DNA from: an uncultured bacterium
GTDB taxonomy: Bacteria; Bdellovibrionota_C; UBA2361; SZUA-149; CALKYB01
Assembly (NCBI GenBank): GCA_938022485.1
Contig: CALIEE010000255.1
Span: 1-9,989, forward strand
Length of the DNA stretch: 9,989 nt
Direction of reading: 5' to 3'
Shown: piece after piece, positions 1-7,453 of the stretch
How the letters are laid out: every line of letters begins with the position of its first letter
How positions within the stretch are numbered: position 1 is the first letter of the stretch
Position numbers and translations under genes: made by a program
The notes under the pieces: generated by a model
Databases searched by the model: none
What the model was told of the DNA's origin: nothing
What the model saw: only the letters and a program-made list of their open reading frames with translations

Positions 1-507
1 TAAAGTCTCTAATGTGGATTCTAATTGTGGCCAATTTTTTTTATTCTTAATAACCTTCCACTCTTCCCCAACCAAATCAATCCTGGCCTGAAGCTCGAAG
101 GAGGTACGCTCTTCTTTGGTTAAAGGTATTAGCGATCCGGGCTTATCATCCTGAACACCGGCGAACTCTTGAAGCGAAGCAAAAAGCTTTGCAAGACGAG
201 CCTTAGCCAAAGTACTTTCGCTATCATCATGTCTAAAAATTTTCTTTAGACTAGAGACAGCATTTTCTCTTCTTTTACTGGTAGCTGCTAGGTCCTGTAT
301 CTGATACTCCCTCGGGGCTTGAATACTACGGGATGCCTGAGAACCTGCGGAAAAACTACCGGGCGAGAGAAGCGACCAATAGCTATCAAACACAACCGGC
401 GTCATTACAGCAGTAAGAATCACCGTTGTAAGGAGTAAAACTATTATCCTGCCAATATCCTCTGGAGTAATTTGGCTTAGCGAAAAATTTTCTGGAAAAA
501 GTTTCAA
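1..507 (-). CDS. PgpH-like 7TMR-HDED membrane protein, N-terminal part (3' cut by window edge)
   Basis: Partial gene: 169 codons are open from TTG at 507 to the window edge with no stop. Residues 20-40 form one hydrophobic helix (IIVLLLTTVILTAVMTPVVF). Residues 64-81 read APREYQIQDLAATSKRRE, the 'AP.D..I.D..AT..RR..A' signature at the start of the extracytoplasmic 7TMR-HDED domain, followed by a charged helical region. In this family (PgpH/YqfF) that domain is followed by seven membrane helices and a cytoplasmic HD domain that hydrolyses cyclic di-AMP; those parts lie outside the window, so the activity is inferred. The start is TTG because the in-frame alaS stop (517-519) lies 9 bases upstream, no other start codon fits between, and the next ATG falls inside the membrane helix. 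An AAGGA ribosome site abuts the alaS stop, suggesting translational coupling. Confidence 0.75.
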   Translation of the reverse strand, partial: MKLFPENFSLSQITPEDIGRIIVLLLTTVILTAVMTPVVFDSYWSLLSPGSFSAGSQASRSIQAPREYQIQDLAATSKRRENAVSSLKKIFRHDDSESTLAKARLAKLFASLQEFAGVQDDKPGSLIPLTKEERTSFELQARIDLVGEEWKVIKNKKNWPQLESTLETL

Positions 508-511
508 ATTG

Positions 512-516
512 TCCTT
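512..516 (-). promoter_or_regulatory. Ribosome binding site of the pgpH-like gene
   Basis: AAGGA on the minus strand, immediately after the alaS TAA and four bases before the TTG at 507. It decides the otherwise doubtful TTG start and leaves no room for a separate promoter, so the gene is probably co-transcribed with alaS. Confidence 0.6.
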
Positions 517-3159
517 TTAGCGCACCAGCTCTCTAAACTTTTCAAGGGCTTCGGTTACTTTATCAGGATCGCCACCGCCAGCCTGAGCTAAGTCAGCCTT
601 TCCTCCCCCTCGAGAGCCTGCAATTGAGGCCATTTCTTTAATCAAATTTCCAGCGTGAAACTTCTTCGTTAGATCCGGTGTAATAGCTGTAAGAAAAATT
701 GCTTTTCCTTCATTCACACTAGCTAAAGCGATACAGCCTGAGCCAAGACGATTTCTCAAATCATCGGCAACTTCTCGAAGTTGCTTGGCGTTCACTGAGT
801 CTAAGGAGCTAGCTACTAGCTTAACTCCACCCGGCAAGTCTTCTGCTGAGGTCACCAAATCTCCGCCCTTAGCTAGGTTAACTGACTGGCTTAGTTCATT
901 CAGCTTGGCCTCAAGCTCTTTGTTCTTAGCTACTAGCTTCTCTACTCGATCCTTAGAATTTTCCAGTGGGGTACTTAAAAGCCTAGATATCTCTCTAAGC
1001 GACTTATCCTGGCCACGGTTAAAGGAGAAAGCTTGCATTCCACAGACCGCTTCAACTCGCCTAACCCCTGAAGAAACAGCCCCTTCAGATAAAATGGTAA
1101 TAGAGCCGATCTCTCCCGAGGCAGAAACATGGGTTCCACCACAAAGTTCTAGCGAGTGCTCACCAATTTTAACAACTCGAACCTCATCTCCATACTTCTC
1201 GCCAAACAAAGCCATTGCTCCAGCTTTTTTAGCGTCTTCAAGACCCATTACATTGGTCTCGACCTCAGAATTCAAAAGAATCTCTCTGGTAATAATTTCC
1301 TGAATACTTTCTAACTCTGAAGCAGTAATTGGATTATCGTGAGAAAAATCAAACCTAAAGCTCTTTTCAGAAACTCGAGAGCCAGCCTGTTTTACATGGC
1401 CACCTAAAACTTCTCTAAGAGCTAAGTGAAGCAAGTGAGTGGCTGAGTGAGACCGCCGAATGTGTTGCCGCCTCTCAGACTCAATCGAAAGTCTAACCTT
1501 GTCTCCCTTAGCAAGCTCACCTTCACTAACCTGGCAAATATGAACTATTGTCGAAGGACCAACTTTTTGAGTGTCAATTACATCTAGGGTGGCACCGTTC
1601 GAACTGATACTTCCAGTATCTCCAACCTGACCACCGCTTTCTGCGTAAAACGGAGTCTCTTTACAAACGACGGCCACTTGCTCGCCCTCGGCAGCTTTAT
1701 CAAGCTCACCAGCTTCACCAAAAATCCCAGAAATATTGGACTCATATTCTAGCTGATTATAACCAACGAACTGAACTTCTTGAGGCTTGACTGATTTTTG
1801 AAGGATCAAAGCCGTTGAGCTGGAGCGAGCTTCACGCGAACGTTCACGCTGCTGTTCCATGGCTTCATGAAACTGCTCTCTGTCCACCGACATTCCATGA
1901 GAGAGAACAATGTCCTCTGTCATATCTAGAGGAAAGCCGTAAGTATCATGCAACTGAAAAGCAACTCGACCATCAAGTTTAGAACCTTCAGCTTTTTTAA
2001 TTTCTTTGGACAGTAGGGAGATTCCTGTGTCTAAAGTGCTAAGAAACTTCTCCTCTTCTTTTTTTATGGCTGAGACAATCGTTTCAGATTTTTGCTCCAG
2101 CTCCAGATAAGCTGAACCCATGATTTTAATAAGCTCTTCAGAAACCTTGAAAAGAAAAGGGTCTTTCAAGCCCAAGTTTCTGGCATGACGGCAGGCTCGG
2201 CGAATCAAACGCCTGAGTACATATCCTCGCCCTTCACTAGAAGGGCTTATGCCATCAGCAATAAGAAAGCTTGCTGCTCTTACATGATCTGCAACTACTC
2301 GGTGAGCAATATCAGTTTCGTATTGCTTATCTTTAAGAGTATCTCTCTCGGTATAGTCCGAGCCATCATAGCTGGTAGAAGACAGTTTTTCGGTGAAAGC
2401 GATTATTGAGCGAAATTCGTCAGTGTCGTAGTTTGAGAGAACTCCTTGCTTAACTGCAGCAATTCGCTCAAGACCCATTCCCGTATCCACTGAAGGCTTA
2501 GGAAGTGGCTCCATCTTGCCAGTGACGTCTCGGTTGAACTGCATAAAAACCAAATTCCAGATTTCTATGTAAGTTCCATCGTCTTTTCTAAATTCTACCT
2601 CTGACTGCTCGACCCCATCTGCTCCAAGAAAATAATGAATTTCAGAACAAGGGCCACAAGGGCCTGTGTCCCCCATTGACCAGAAGTTATCTTTCTCTCC
2701 ACATCTAAGAATACGGCCAGGCAATACATCTGTATTTGCCTTCCAAAGCTCTTCGGCTTCGTCGTCATCATCAAAGATAGTCACCCAAAGACGACTCTTA
2801 TCAAGTCCCAGGTCCTCTGTTAGAAACTGCCAGGCAAAAACAATAGCATCTGTCTTGAAATAATCGCCAAACGAGAAGTTACCGAGCATTTCAAAAAAAG
2901 TGTGATGACGAGCAGTACGACCAACATTTTCCAGATCGTTATGCTTTCCAGAAATTCTAAGAGACTTTTGGCAACTGGTAGCTCTGTTGTAGCCCCTGTC
3001 CTCTTGCCCCAGAAAACAATCTTTAAAAGGAACCATTCCCGCGTTAACGAAAAGCAAAGTAGGGTCATCACCAGGGATCAAAGACCCGCTCTGAACACGA
3101 GTGTGTCCTTTGCTTTCGTAATAACTTAAAAATTTTTCTCTTATTTCTGAAGTTTTCAA
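517..3159 (-). CDS. alaS: Alanyl-tRNA synthetase
   Basis: Full-length class II alanyl-tRNA synthetase, 880 residues (E. coli AlaRS is about 876). It charges tRNA-Ala with alanine in the cytoplasm and hydrolyses mischarged Ser/Gly-tRNA-Ala. The N-terminus MKTSEIREKFL and the catalytic segments DDPTLLFVNAGMVPFK, RATSCQKSLRISGKHND, FFEMLGNFSFGDYFK, GPCGPCSEIHY and DTGMGLERI are intact. The editing site has H571-SAT-H575 and C673-GGT-H677, the four expected zinc ligands. The C-terminal DHHA1/C-Ala region holds GSRGGGKADLAQAGG near 850. The start is TTG at 3159: it gives the family's normal N-terminus and has GGAAG five bases upstream. The 320-bp leader shows no T-box consensus. The pgpH-like gene follows after 9 bases. 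No odd residues were noticed. Confidence 0.98.
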   Translation of the reverse strand: MKTSEIREKFLSYYESKGHTRVQSGSLIPGDDPTLLFVNAGMVPFKDCFLGQEDRGYNRATSCQKSLRISGKHNDLENVGRTARHHTFFEMLGNFSFGDYFKTDAIVFAWQFLTEDLGLDKSRLWVTIFDDDDEAEELWKANTDVLPGRILRCGEKDNFWSMGDTGPCGPCSEIHYFLGADGVEQSEVEFRKDDGTYIEIWNLVFMQFNRDVTGKMEPLPKPSVDTGMGLERIAAVKQGVLSNYDTDEFRSIIAFTEKLSSTSYDGSDYTERDTLKDKQYETDIAHRVVADHVRAASFLIADGISPSSEGRGYVLRRLIRRACRHARNLGLKDPFLFKVSEELIKIMGSAYLELEQKSETIVSAIKKEEEKFLSTLDTGISLLSKEIKKAEGSKLDGRVAFQLHDTYGFPLDMTEDIVLSHGMSVDREQFHEAMEQQRERSREARSSSTALILQKSVKPQEVQFVGYNQLEYESNISGIFGEAGELDKAAEGEQVAVVCKETPFYAESGGQVGDTGSISSNGATLDVIDTQKVGPSTIVHICQVSEGELAKGDKVRLSIESERRQHIRRSHSATHLLHLALREVLGGHVKQAGSRVSEKSFRFDFSHDNPITASELESIQEIITREILLNSEVETNVMGLEDAKKAGAMALFGEKYGDEVRVVKIGEHSLELCGGTHVSASGEIGSITILSEGAVSSGVRRVEAVCGMQAFSFNRGQDKSLREISRLLSTPLENSKDRVEKLVAKNKELEAKLNELSQSVNLAKGGDLVTSAEDLPGGVKLVASSLDSVNAKQLREVADDLRNRLGSGCIALASVNEGKAIFLTAITPDLTKKFHAGNLIKEMASIAGSRGGGKADLAQAGGGDPDKVTEALEKFRELVR

Positions 3160-3164
3160 GTGAT

Positions 3165-3169
3165 CTTCC
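3165..3169 (-). promoter_or_regulatory. Ribosome binding site supporting the TTG start of alaS
   Basis: GGAAG on the minus strand, five bases before TTG at 3159. This spacing, together with the family-typical MKTSEIREKF N-terminus, fixes the non-ATG start. Confidence 0.65.
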
Positions 3170-3370
3170 AGTTAATAGTGCCGAATAATAGTACCAAAGC
3201 AGACTAGCCAGCTGCTCGAACCAAAGAAGCTGATAGAATTAGAGCTGCTATTTTCGCAGGCGCGAGAATGTCTGAAAGACCGCTTAATGTATATAGACTA
3301 GGAGTCATAAATGTCGTCTTTTCTGATGCCCTCAAAATGATTACTTCTAGAGGTTACAGGGAGTTAGCCT

Positions 3371-3399
3371 AATTCTCAACTAGAGAATTCAGCTGAATT
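3371..3399. repeat. Two overlapping palindromes in the alaS leader
   Basis: AATTCTC (3371-3377) and GAGAATT (3383-3389) form a perfect 7-bp inverted repeat around AACTA. The second arm runs into a perfect 14-bp palindrome, AATTCAGCTGAATT (3386-3399). The bases at 3386-3389 are shared, so as RNA hairpins the two would exclude each other. There is no T-run on either strand, so neither looks like a terminator. It could be a regulator site, a processing hairpin or chance. Confidence 0.45.
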
Positions 3400-3479
3400 A
3401 GTAGTGAGTTCGAGGGGTTATGAGGGGAGCTGAACTATTTCTATAGCCTCCATTAATAAGGAAGCAAAAAACAGCTCTT

Positions 3480-4139
3480 TCAATCCAAAGCAAGTTTTTG
3501 AGGAATCTGAGCCACTGACTCCAAACACAAGTCCGGCCCAGTGACCTCAAGAACTTCTTTTCTAATTCCCCCACTGAGTAAAGCTATCTTGAGCCCTACT
3601 CCACACGCCTTGGCACTTTCAATATCTGGGGGCACGTCTCCTGCAAAAAGACATTCTCTAGGCTCCACCTGAAATTTTCTACAAACCGTTTCAATCTGCG
3701 GCCTCTTATCATGCCATTCCTTTTCCAATTCGGACCGGCTTTGAATATGGATGATAAAGTCTTCAATACCTGTTCCTGAAAATCTTTCAGCTATTCCCTC
3801 TGGCTTCTCATCTCGGGAGGTTACTATTACAGAAGGCACGTCATTTTCTTTCAACCAACTCAAAGTATCCAAAGTTCCGGCCAAGACCTCAGGGGCAGGA
3901 TAATCTGCCCAATTAAAAAGCTCCCAGTAAACTCTTTCAAATTCACTTCTTTTGGCATCATCAACAAATCCAAAAAAATCAAATTTAGAGAAATACTCCT
4001 CAAGAGTTTCAGTCGAAGCTTCCTCTATAGAGAGCTTTTCATAAACTGCCCGAGTCTGAGAAAAAAGAAATTCTTTAGCGAACTTAATGAGAGTTCCGTC
4101 TAGATCAAAAAGGGCAAGTTTATAATTCGTTATTTTCAT
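3480..4139 (-). CDS. HAD-superfamily hydrolase (phosphoglycolate phosphatase-like)
   Basis: A 219-residue cytoplasmic HAD phosphatase. All four motifs are present: motif I LFDLDGT with nucleophile D12 and acid D14, motif II VIVTSRDE with S108, motif III lysine K145 in HDKRPQ, and motif IV FAGDVPPDIESAKACG with D168 and D172. The helical insert between motifs I and II (about 20-85) is an alpha-helical cap, as in the Gph/PGMB-type subgroup. The substrate cannot be read from sequence; phosphoglycolate or another small phosphomonoester is a family-level guess. I chose ATG at 4139 over TTG at 4145 because motif I then sits at the usual distance from the N-terminus and the TTG has no ribosome site; only a weak GGA precedes the ATG. 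Upstream lies the palindromic element at 4152-4275. Confidence 0.85.
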   Translation of the reverse strand: MKITNYKLALFDLDGTLIKFAKEFLFSQTRAVYEKLSIEEASTETLEEYFSKFDFFGFVDDAKRSEFERVYWELFNWADYPAPEVLAGTLDTLSWLKENDVPSVIVTSRDEKPEGIAERFSGTGIEDFIIHIQSRSELEKEWHDKRPQIETVCRKFQVEPRECLFAGDVPPDIESAKACGVGLKIALLSGGIRKEVLEVTGPDLCLESVAQIPQKLALD

Positions 4140-4151
4140 ATCCAATAATTC

Positions 4152-4275
4152 TAGGTAGCCGTTCAGGTGGTTCTTGTCGAGGCTCTAAAAGACCGACGAG
4201 TGAGTCGTATTTTGATACGTCGCAGCGAGGAGGTCTTTTAGAAACGAAGAATAGAGCCGCCTCAACGGCTACTTA
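4152..4275. repeat. Long imperfect palindrome (possible intergenic mobile or extragenic palindromic element)
   Basis: The arms pair in nested blocks: 4152-4163 with 4264-4275 (GTAGCCGTT facing AACGGCTAC, plus three outer pairs including one G-T); after one C-C mismatch, 4165-4174 with 4253-4262; then TCTAAAAGACC (4184-4194) with 4232-4242, 11 perfect pairs; then CGTAT (4206-4210) with ATACG (4215-4219) around a TTTG loop. The internal loops between blocks are asymmetric. The right arm contains the stop codon and last residues of the rlmD gene; the left arm ends about 12 bases before the HAD start. Size and position recall ERIC-type elements, imperfect palindromes of about 127 bp in transcribed intergenic spaces, but I do not recognise the sequence. 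No T-run follows on either strand. Confidence 0.7.
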
Positions 4276-5545
4276 AAACTCCCACAATTTCTATGTGACT
4301 AGTCTGAGCAAACATATCAAAGGGCTTAACCTCCTCAAGCTCCCAACCTTCATCAAGCAAAATCCTTAAATCCCGAGCAAAAGATACTAGCTGACAGGAA
4401 ATTAGAATAAGCCGTTTCGCATAGGAGAGTTCCTTCGCTATCAAATTAAGACCGCTTCTTGGAGGATCAACTACTACCAGCTCTACCTCTTCTTTTTCAT
4501 TTCTTTTTTTCAAAAATTTCTCGACTGACTGATCGACAACCTCTACCCGATCTGACACCCCATGCTTCTCTGCGTTGCGGGCACAAAAAGATGTCAGCTG
4601 CTCACTACATTCTACGGCCACAAGATTAGCGCCAACTTTAGCAAGCGGAATGCTAAAGTTACCGGCTCCTGAGTAGAGATCATGAACTCGATCACCTTTC
4701 TTCAAATTAGAAGAGCGAACCACAAAATCAACCATTTTCTGGTTTACTTCAGTGTTAACCTGAGAGAATCCGCCAAGCGGCACCCCAATTCGGCTAGTGC
4801 CCGAAAGAGGAAGTTCAAGTATTTTTCTTCCATAGCCTCCAAGCTCTTTAGTAGCACTGATCAATGTTGCATCGCTAAAACAGTGCTTAGAAGCCTTCAA
4901 AATAGATTCTATTTCGGTTTTCGAAAGCTCTACTCGAGCTTTAAGCTGAGCAACTACGCCTTCTCGATCTGACTCAAGTATTATCGAACTAATTTTTCCA
5001 GAAATTGCCGGGGCTAAATTTTGGCAAGACTCTAGCACTTCGTTGATAGCGTTGTTTGAAATCTCACAACGAGAAATCGGAACAACAACTCTTGACTTGG
5101 ATCGGTAAAAACCAATTTTTCCATCGTGACTAACATGAAGGTTAACTCTTCTTCTGTAGCTGAAAGGATTTGAGGGCTCAATTGGACTAACTTTTGAGAA
5201 CTCTGACTCTGTTAGCCGCCTTGTTCTCAAAGCACCCAGAATCATTGACTGCTTGGCATCCAGCTGTTCCTGGTAGTTCATGTGTTGCAGCTCACACCCA
5301 CCACAGCGACCATAAACAGAACAAGGTGGATCTACTCTTTTAGCTGATGAAGCTTCGACCTCTTCCAATTCAGTGCGAACAAAGCGCTCTTTTTTTTCGA
5401 GCACTTTCGCTGAGACCTGCTCACCTCTTATCGTATAAGGAACAAAAGCAGTTATGCCCAAAAGCTCCTGCTCCCCCTCAATAACTTCCCCCACTCCAGC
5501 ACCACCGGAAGCAATCTCACGAATATTTACTTTAACTGATTCCAC
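4262..5545 (-). CDS. rlmD: TRAM-domain 23S rRNA (uracil-5-)-methyltransferase, RlmD/RumA type
   Basis: A 427-residue SAM-dependent RNA m5U methyltransferase, near the length of E. coli RlmD (433). Residues 1-60 form a TRAM RNA-binding domain (VKVNIREIASGGAGVGEV). C75, C81, C84 (C-x5-CGGC) and C160 match the four Fe-S ligands. GFSQVNTEVNQ (259-269) and the SAM loop HDLYSGAGNFSI (288-299) follow. The catalytic loop is VVDPPRSGL (358-366), with nucleophile C384 in LISCQ and general-base E419 in SHIEI. In E. coli the target is U1939; some lineages have one enzyme for two uridines (RlmCD), so the exact position is inferred. The start is GTG at 5545, giving a normal TRAM start behind a weak AGG. 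It lies 60 bp after the endopeptidase gene, likely in one transcript. The usual SC-N/D-P after the nucleophile is SCQLVS here. Confidence 0.92.
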   Translation of the reverse strand: MESVKVNIREIASGGAGVGEVIEGEQELLGITAFVPYTIRGEQVSAKVLEKKERFVRTELEEVEASSAKRVDPPCSVYGRCGGCELQHMNYQEQLDAKQSMILGALRTRRLTESEFSKVSPIEPSNPFSYRRRVNLHVSHDGKIGFYRSKSRVVVPISRCEISNNAINEVLESCQNLAPAISGKISSIILESDREGVVAQLKARVELSKTEIESILKASKHCFSDATLISATKELGGYGRKILELPLSGTSRIGVPLGGFSQVNTEVNQKMVDFVVRSSNLKKGDRVHDLYSGAGNFSIPLAKVGANLVAVECSEQLTSFCARNAEKHGVSDRVEVVDQSVEKFLKKRNEKEEVELVVVDPPRSGLNLIAKELSYAKRLILISCQLVSFARDLRILLDEGWELEEVKPFDMFAQTSHIEIVGVLSSR

Positions 5546-5605
5546 TGGCCTAAATTTGAGCTTTTTGCACCGAAGTTACAAACGGCCAGAACATAAGACC
5601 TAAGG

Positions 5606-7453
5606 CTAGCCGCCAGCGGTCAATTGCTCGGCTTCGCTTTGTTCTTTGAGAACTATTTTGGTTTGAGAGTCTTCGAGTTTTTTCACAGAGTGAAGGTTTA
5701 AATTTTGCTCTAGTTTCTTTACGCGCTCAGCAAATTGCTTGCGATCAAATTCTAATTTTTTGTTGTAATCTATTGTGGGTAGCTTAACCTTCAGAGGATT
5801 AACCGATTTTCCGTTGTCGTAAAAACGAAAATCGAGGTGAGGTCCAGTAGACCTACCCGTAGAGCCGACAGTCCCGATAACCTGGCCACGCTTAACTCGA
5901 CTACCTACCCTTAGCCCTTTACTAATCTTAGCTAAGTGGAGATAGGCAGTCCCGTAACGAGGACCATGACTGATTTTAATCATGATTCCGTTTGGCCCTT
6001 TTCGACCAGCAAAAGTAACTTTTCCATCAGCAACACTTCGAACAGGTGTTCCTCTTGGCGCTGCAAAGTCCACTCCGCGATGAGGCTTTCTTCTGTTCAG
6101 GATTGGATGAAGTCTGGAATGAGAAAAGTGACTAGAAATTCTAGAAAAGCGAAGTGGGTAACGCAGGAAAGTGTTGCCCAGAATTTTACCTTCACGATCA
6201 ACGACATGCTCCACGCCACTTCTATCCTTGATCTTAAAGGCACGAAAAACATCCCCTCCAACTCTAACACCGGCAGCAACTAATTCGCCATTTCCAACTT
6301 CTGTACCATCTTCTAAAAACTGCTTATTATAGATCACTGAAAAGCGGTCCCCGTTTTGCAAATCCTTGTCAAAACGAATCTTATTGGAAAACATATCGAC
6401 AAAATCATCGACCATGGCATAACCCAGCCCGCTTCTCTCAGCAGCTTCAGAAAGTGTACTTTCAATTCTTCCTCCAGCAACCATTTCTTTGTTCTCAACT
6501 TCTTTTTCAAGAAGGTCGAAGGAGAATCGGCTGCTAGCTTCAGAGCTTGAAGCCTTTAAAATCCTAACGGTTCGAACCGGATCAATGTCCATAGAAACAC
6601 GATCTAGCTGACCATCTTCTTTTCTAGAAAACTCAATTGCCTGTCCCGGTCTAAGGTGATGACTCACTTCTCGGGAGTTGCGTAGTAGTTTGTCAATTTG
6701 CCTGGCTTCAATTGCCGGAAAGCCATAGCGGTCAAAAATAGCCAGCCAAGTATCTCCTGAGCTAACTTTGTGTGAAAAAACGCCAGCAAGAGTAACCGTC
6801 TCGACTTTGGGCCTAGGGTTTATCACGGCCTCTGGTTTTTCTACGGAAGGTCTCTGGCGTGAAACTCCTAGCCCATCACTGGCTGGATTGGAAATAGACA
6901 GATTAGAAATAGTGGAATTAGATATAGACTGCCCAGAGTCGAAAGAGTTTCGCAAAGAGGCTCTGCTAGCTGGCATAGCAGCTAAGGTAGCAACTGGTGG
7001 AAGATCAACTTTAGCCGCTGGATCCAAAGCAACCTTAGCTTGAGAATTTTCCGCAGAACTTGCGACTAACGATCCAGCAGTCCCGACAACTCCATCCCTA
7101 GCCAATTCATTTTTAACCTCCGAGGCTACTGTCAACCCAGAGAAATTAGTCTGGGCATCAGGTGTTTCAATAGCTCGAGAAGCAGAGGAGACTACTAACT
7201 TACCTTCTCTTGTCTTTGACTCAATATCTGAAAGAAGAGGATCTTCTTCACCCAGTAGCGTCCACTTAGCGACAAGCGTAATCACCAAGCCAAGAGCAAT
7301 AATGCCCAAATTACCAGGCCGGAAAAAACTATCCCCTGCCCCTCTTTTTTTAACTGCCTGCCCTTCCAGAGCAGGGCGGTAAAGTCGAGGAATTGCTTCC
7401 GAATGACTCCAGTCAACGGTCTTAAGTGGTTTTTGTTTTTTAGCCTGAGACAT
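5606..7453 (-). CDS. MepM-like M23 peptidoglycan endopeptidase with LysM-like/OapA domain
   Basis: A 615-residue envelope protein. Residues 1-46 are basic and cytoplasmic, about 47-67 form a signal anchor (LGIIALGLVITLVAKWTLLG), and 70-215 are a Ser/Ala-rich linker with a small SISN-type repeat (177-190). A LysM/OapA-like domain follows (about 222-275, HKVSSGDTWLAIFDRYGFPA to LRPGQAIEF), then the Csd3/MepM second domain (about 340-430, LQNGDRFSVIYNK) and an M23 domain (about 440-558) close to E. coli MepM: H458-RGV-D462, YLH506 and TGPH539-L-D541. MepM cuts D,D-crosslinks to let peptidoglycan expand; that role is inferred here. The usual HLH has become HLD, so the third zinc ligand is Asp instead of His. 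A charged helical tail extends about 55 residues beyond the domain. The ATG at 7453 has no clear ribosome site. First gene of the leftward set, divergent from ruvX-mltG. Confidence 0.9.
   Translation of the reverse strand: MSQAKKQKPLKTVDWSHSEAIPRLYRPALEGQAVKKRGAGDSFFRPGNLGIIALGLVITLVAKWTLLGEEDPLLSDIESKTREGKLVVSSASRAIETPDAQTNFSGLTVASEVKNELARDGVVGTAGSLVASSAENSQAKVALDPAAKVDLPPVATLAAMPASRASLRNSFDSGQSISNSTISNLSISNPASDGLGVSRQRPSVEKPEAVINPRPKVETVTLAGVFSHKVSSGDTWLAIFDRYGFPAIEARQIDKLLRNSREVSHHLRPGQAIEFSRKEDGQLDRVSMDIDPVRTVRILKASSSEASSRFSFDLLEKEVENKEMVAGGRIESTLSEAAERSGLGYAMVDDFVDMFSNKIRFDKDLQNGDRFSVIYNKQFLEDGTEVGNGELVAAGVRVGGDVFRAFKIKDRSGVEHVVDREGKILGNTFLRYPLRFSRISSHFSHSRLHPILNRRKPHRGVDFAAPRGTPVRSVADGKVTFAGRKGPNGIMIKISHGPRYGTAYLHLAKISKGLRVGSRVKRGQVIGTVGSTGRSTGPHLDFRFYDNGKSVNPLKVKLPTIDYNKKLEFDRKQFAERVKKLEQNLNLHSVKKLEDSQTKIVLKEQSEAEQLTAGG

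Larger units (their letters stand above)
3160..3479. other. 320-bp intergenic region, alaS leader
   Basis: Gap between the HAD gene's stop and the alaS start. No T-box motif, tRNA, clear rho-independent terminator or convincing promoter is visible. It does hold a pair of overlapping palindromes (3371-3399), a GAGGGG direct repeat near 3411-3427, and a short plus-strand open frame (3208-3372, ATG at 3268, stop TAA at 3370) whose translation looks protein-like but which I do not recognise. The length suggests alaS has its own promoter or a regulated leader. Confidence 0.5.

Noticed and set aside
785..1303. 172-codon open frame on the plus strand
   Set aside because: It lies fully inside alaS on the opposite strand; its translation is Ser/Leu-rich low complexity and mirrors the synthetase codons. 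Shadow frame.
3205..3225. GGTTCGA on the minus strand, like a tRNA T-loop
   Set aside because: The flanking bases do not form a T-stem and no acceptor, D or anticodon arms can be drawn around it.
3160..3479. T-box riboswitch upstream of alaS
   Set aside because: The minus-strand leader has no T-box consensus (AGGGTGGNACCGCG-like) and no antiterminator/terminator pair.
5602..5617. GGCTAGCC palindrome at the end of the endopeptidase gene
   Set aside because: Only 8 bp and partly coding, with no T-run; not enough to call a terminator between the endopeptidase gene and rlmD.
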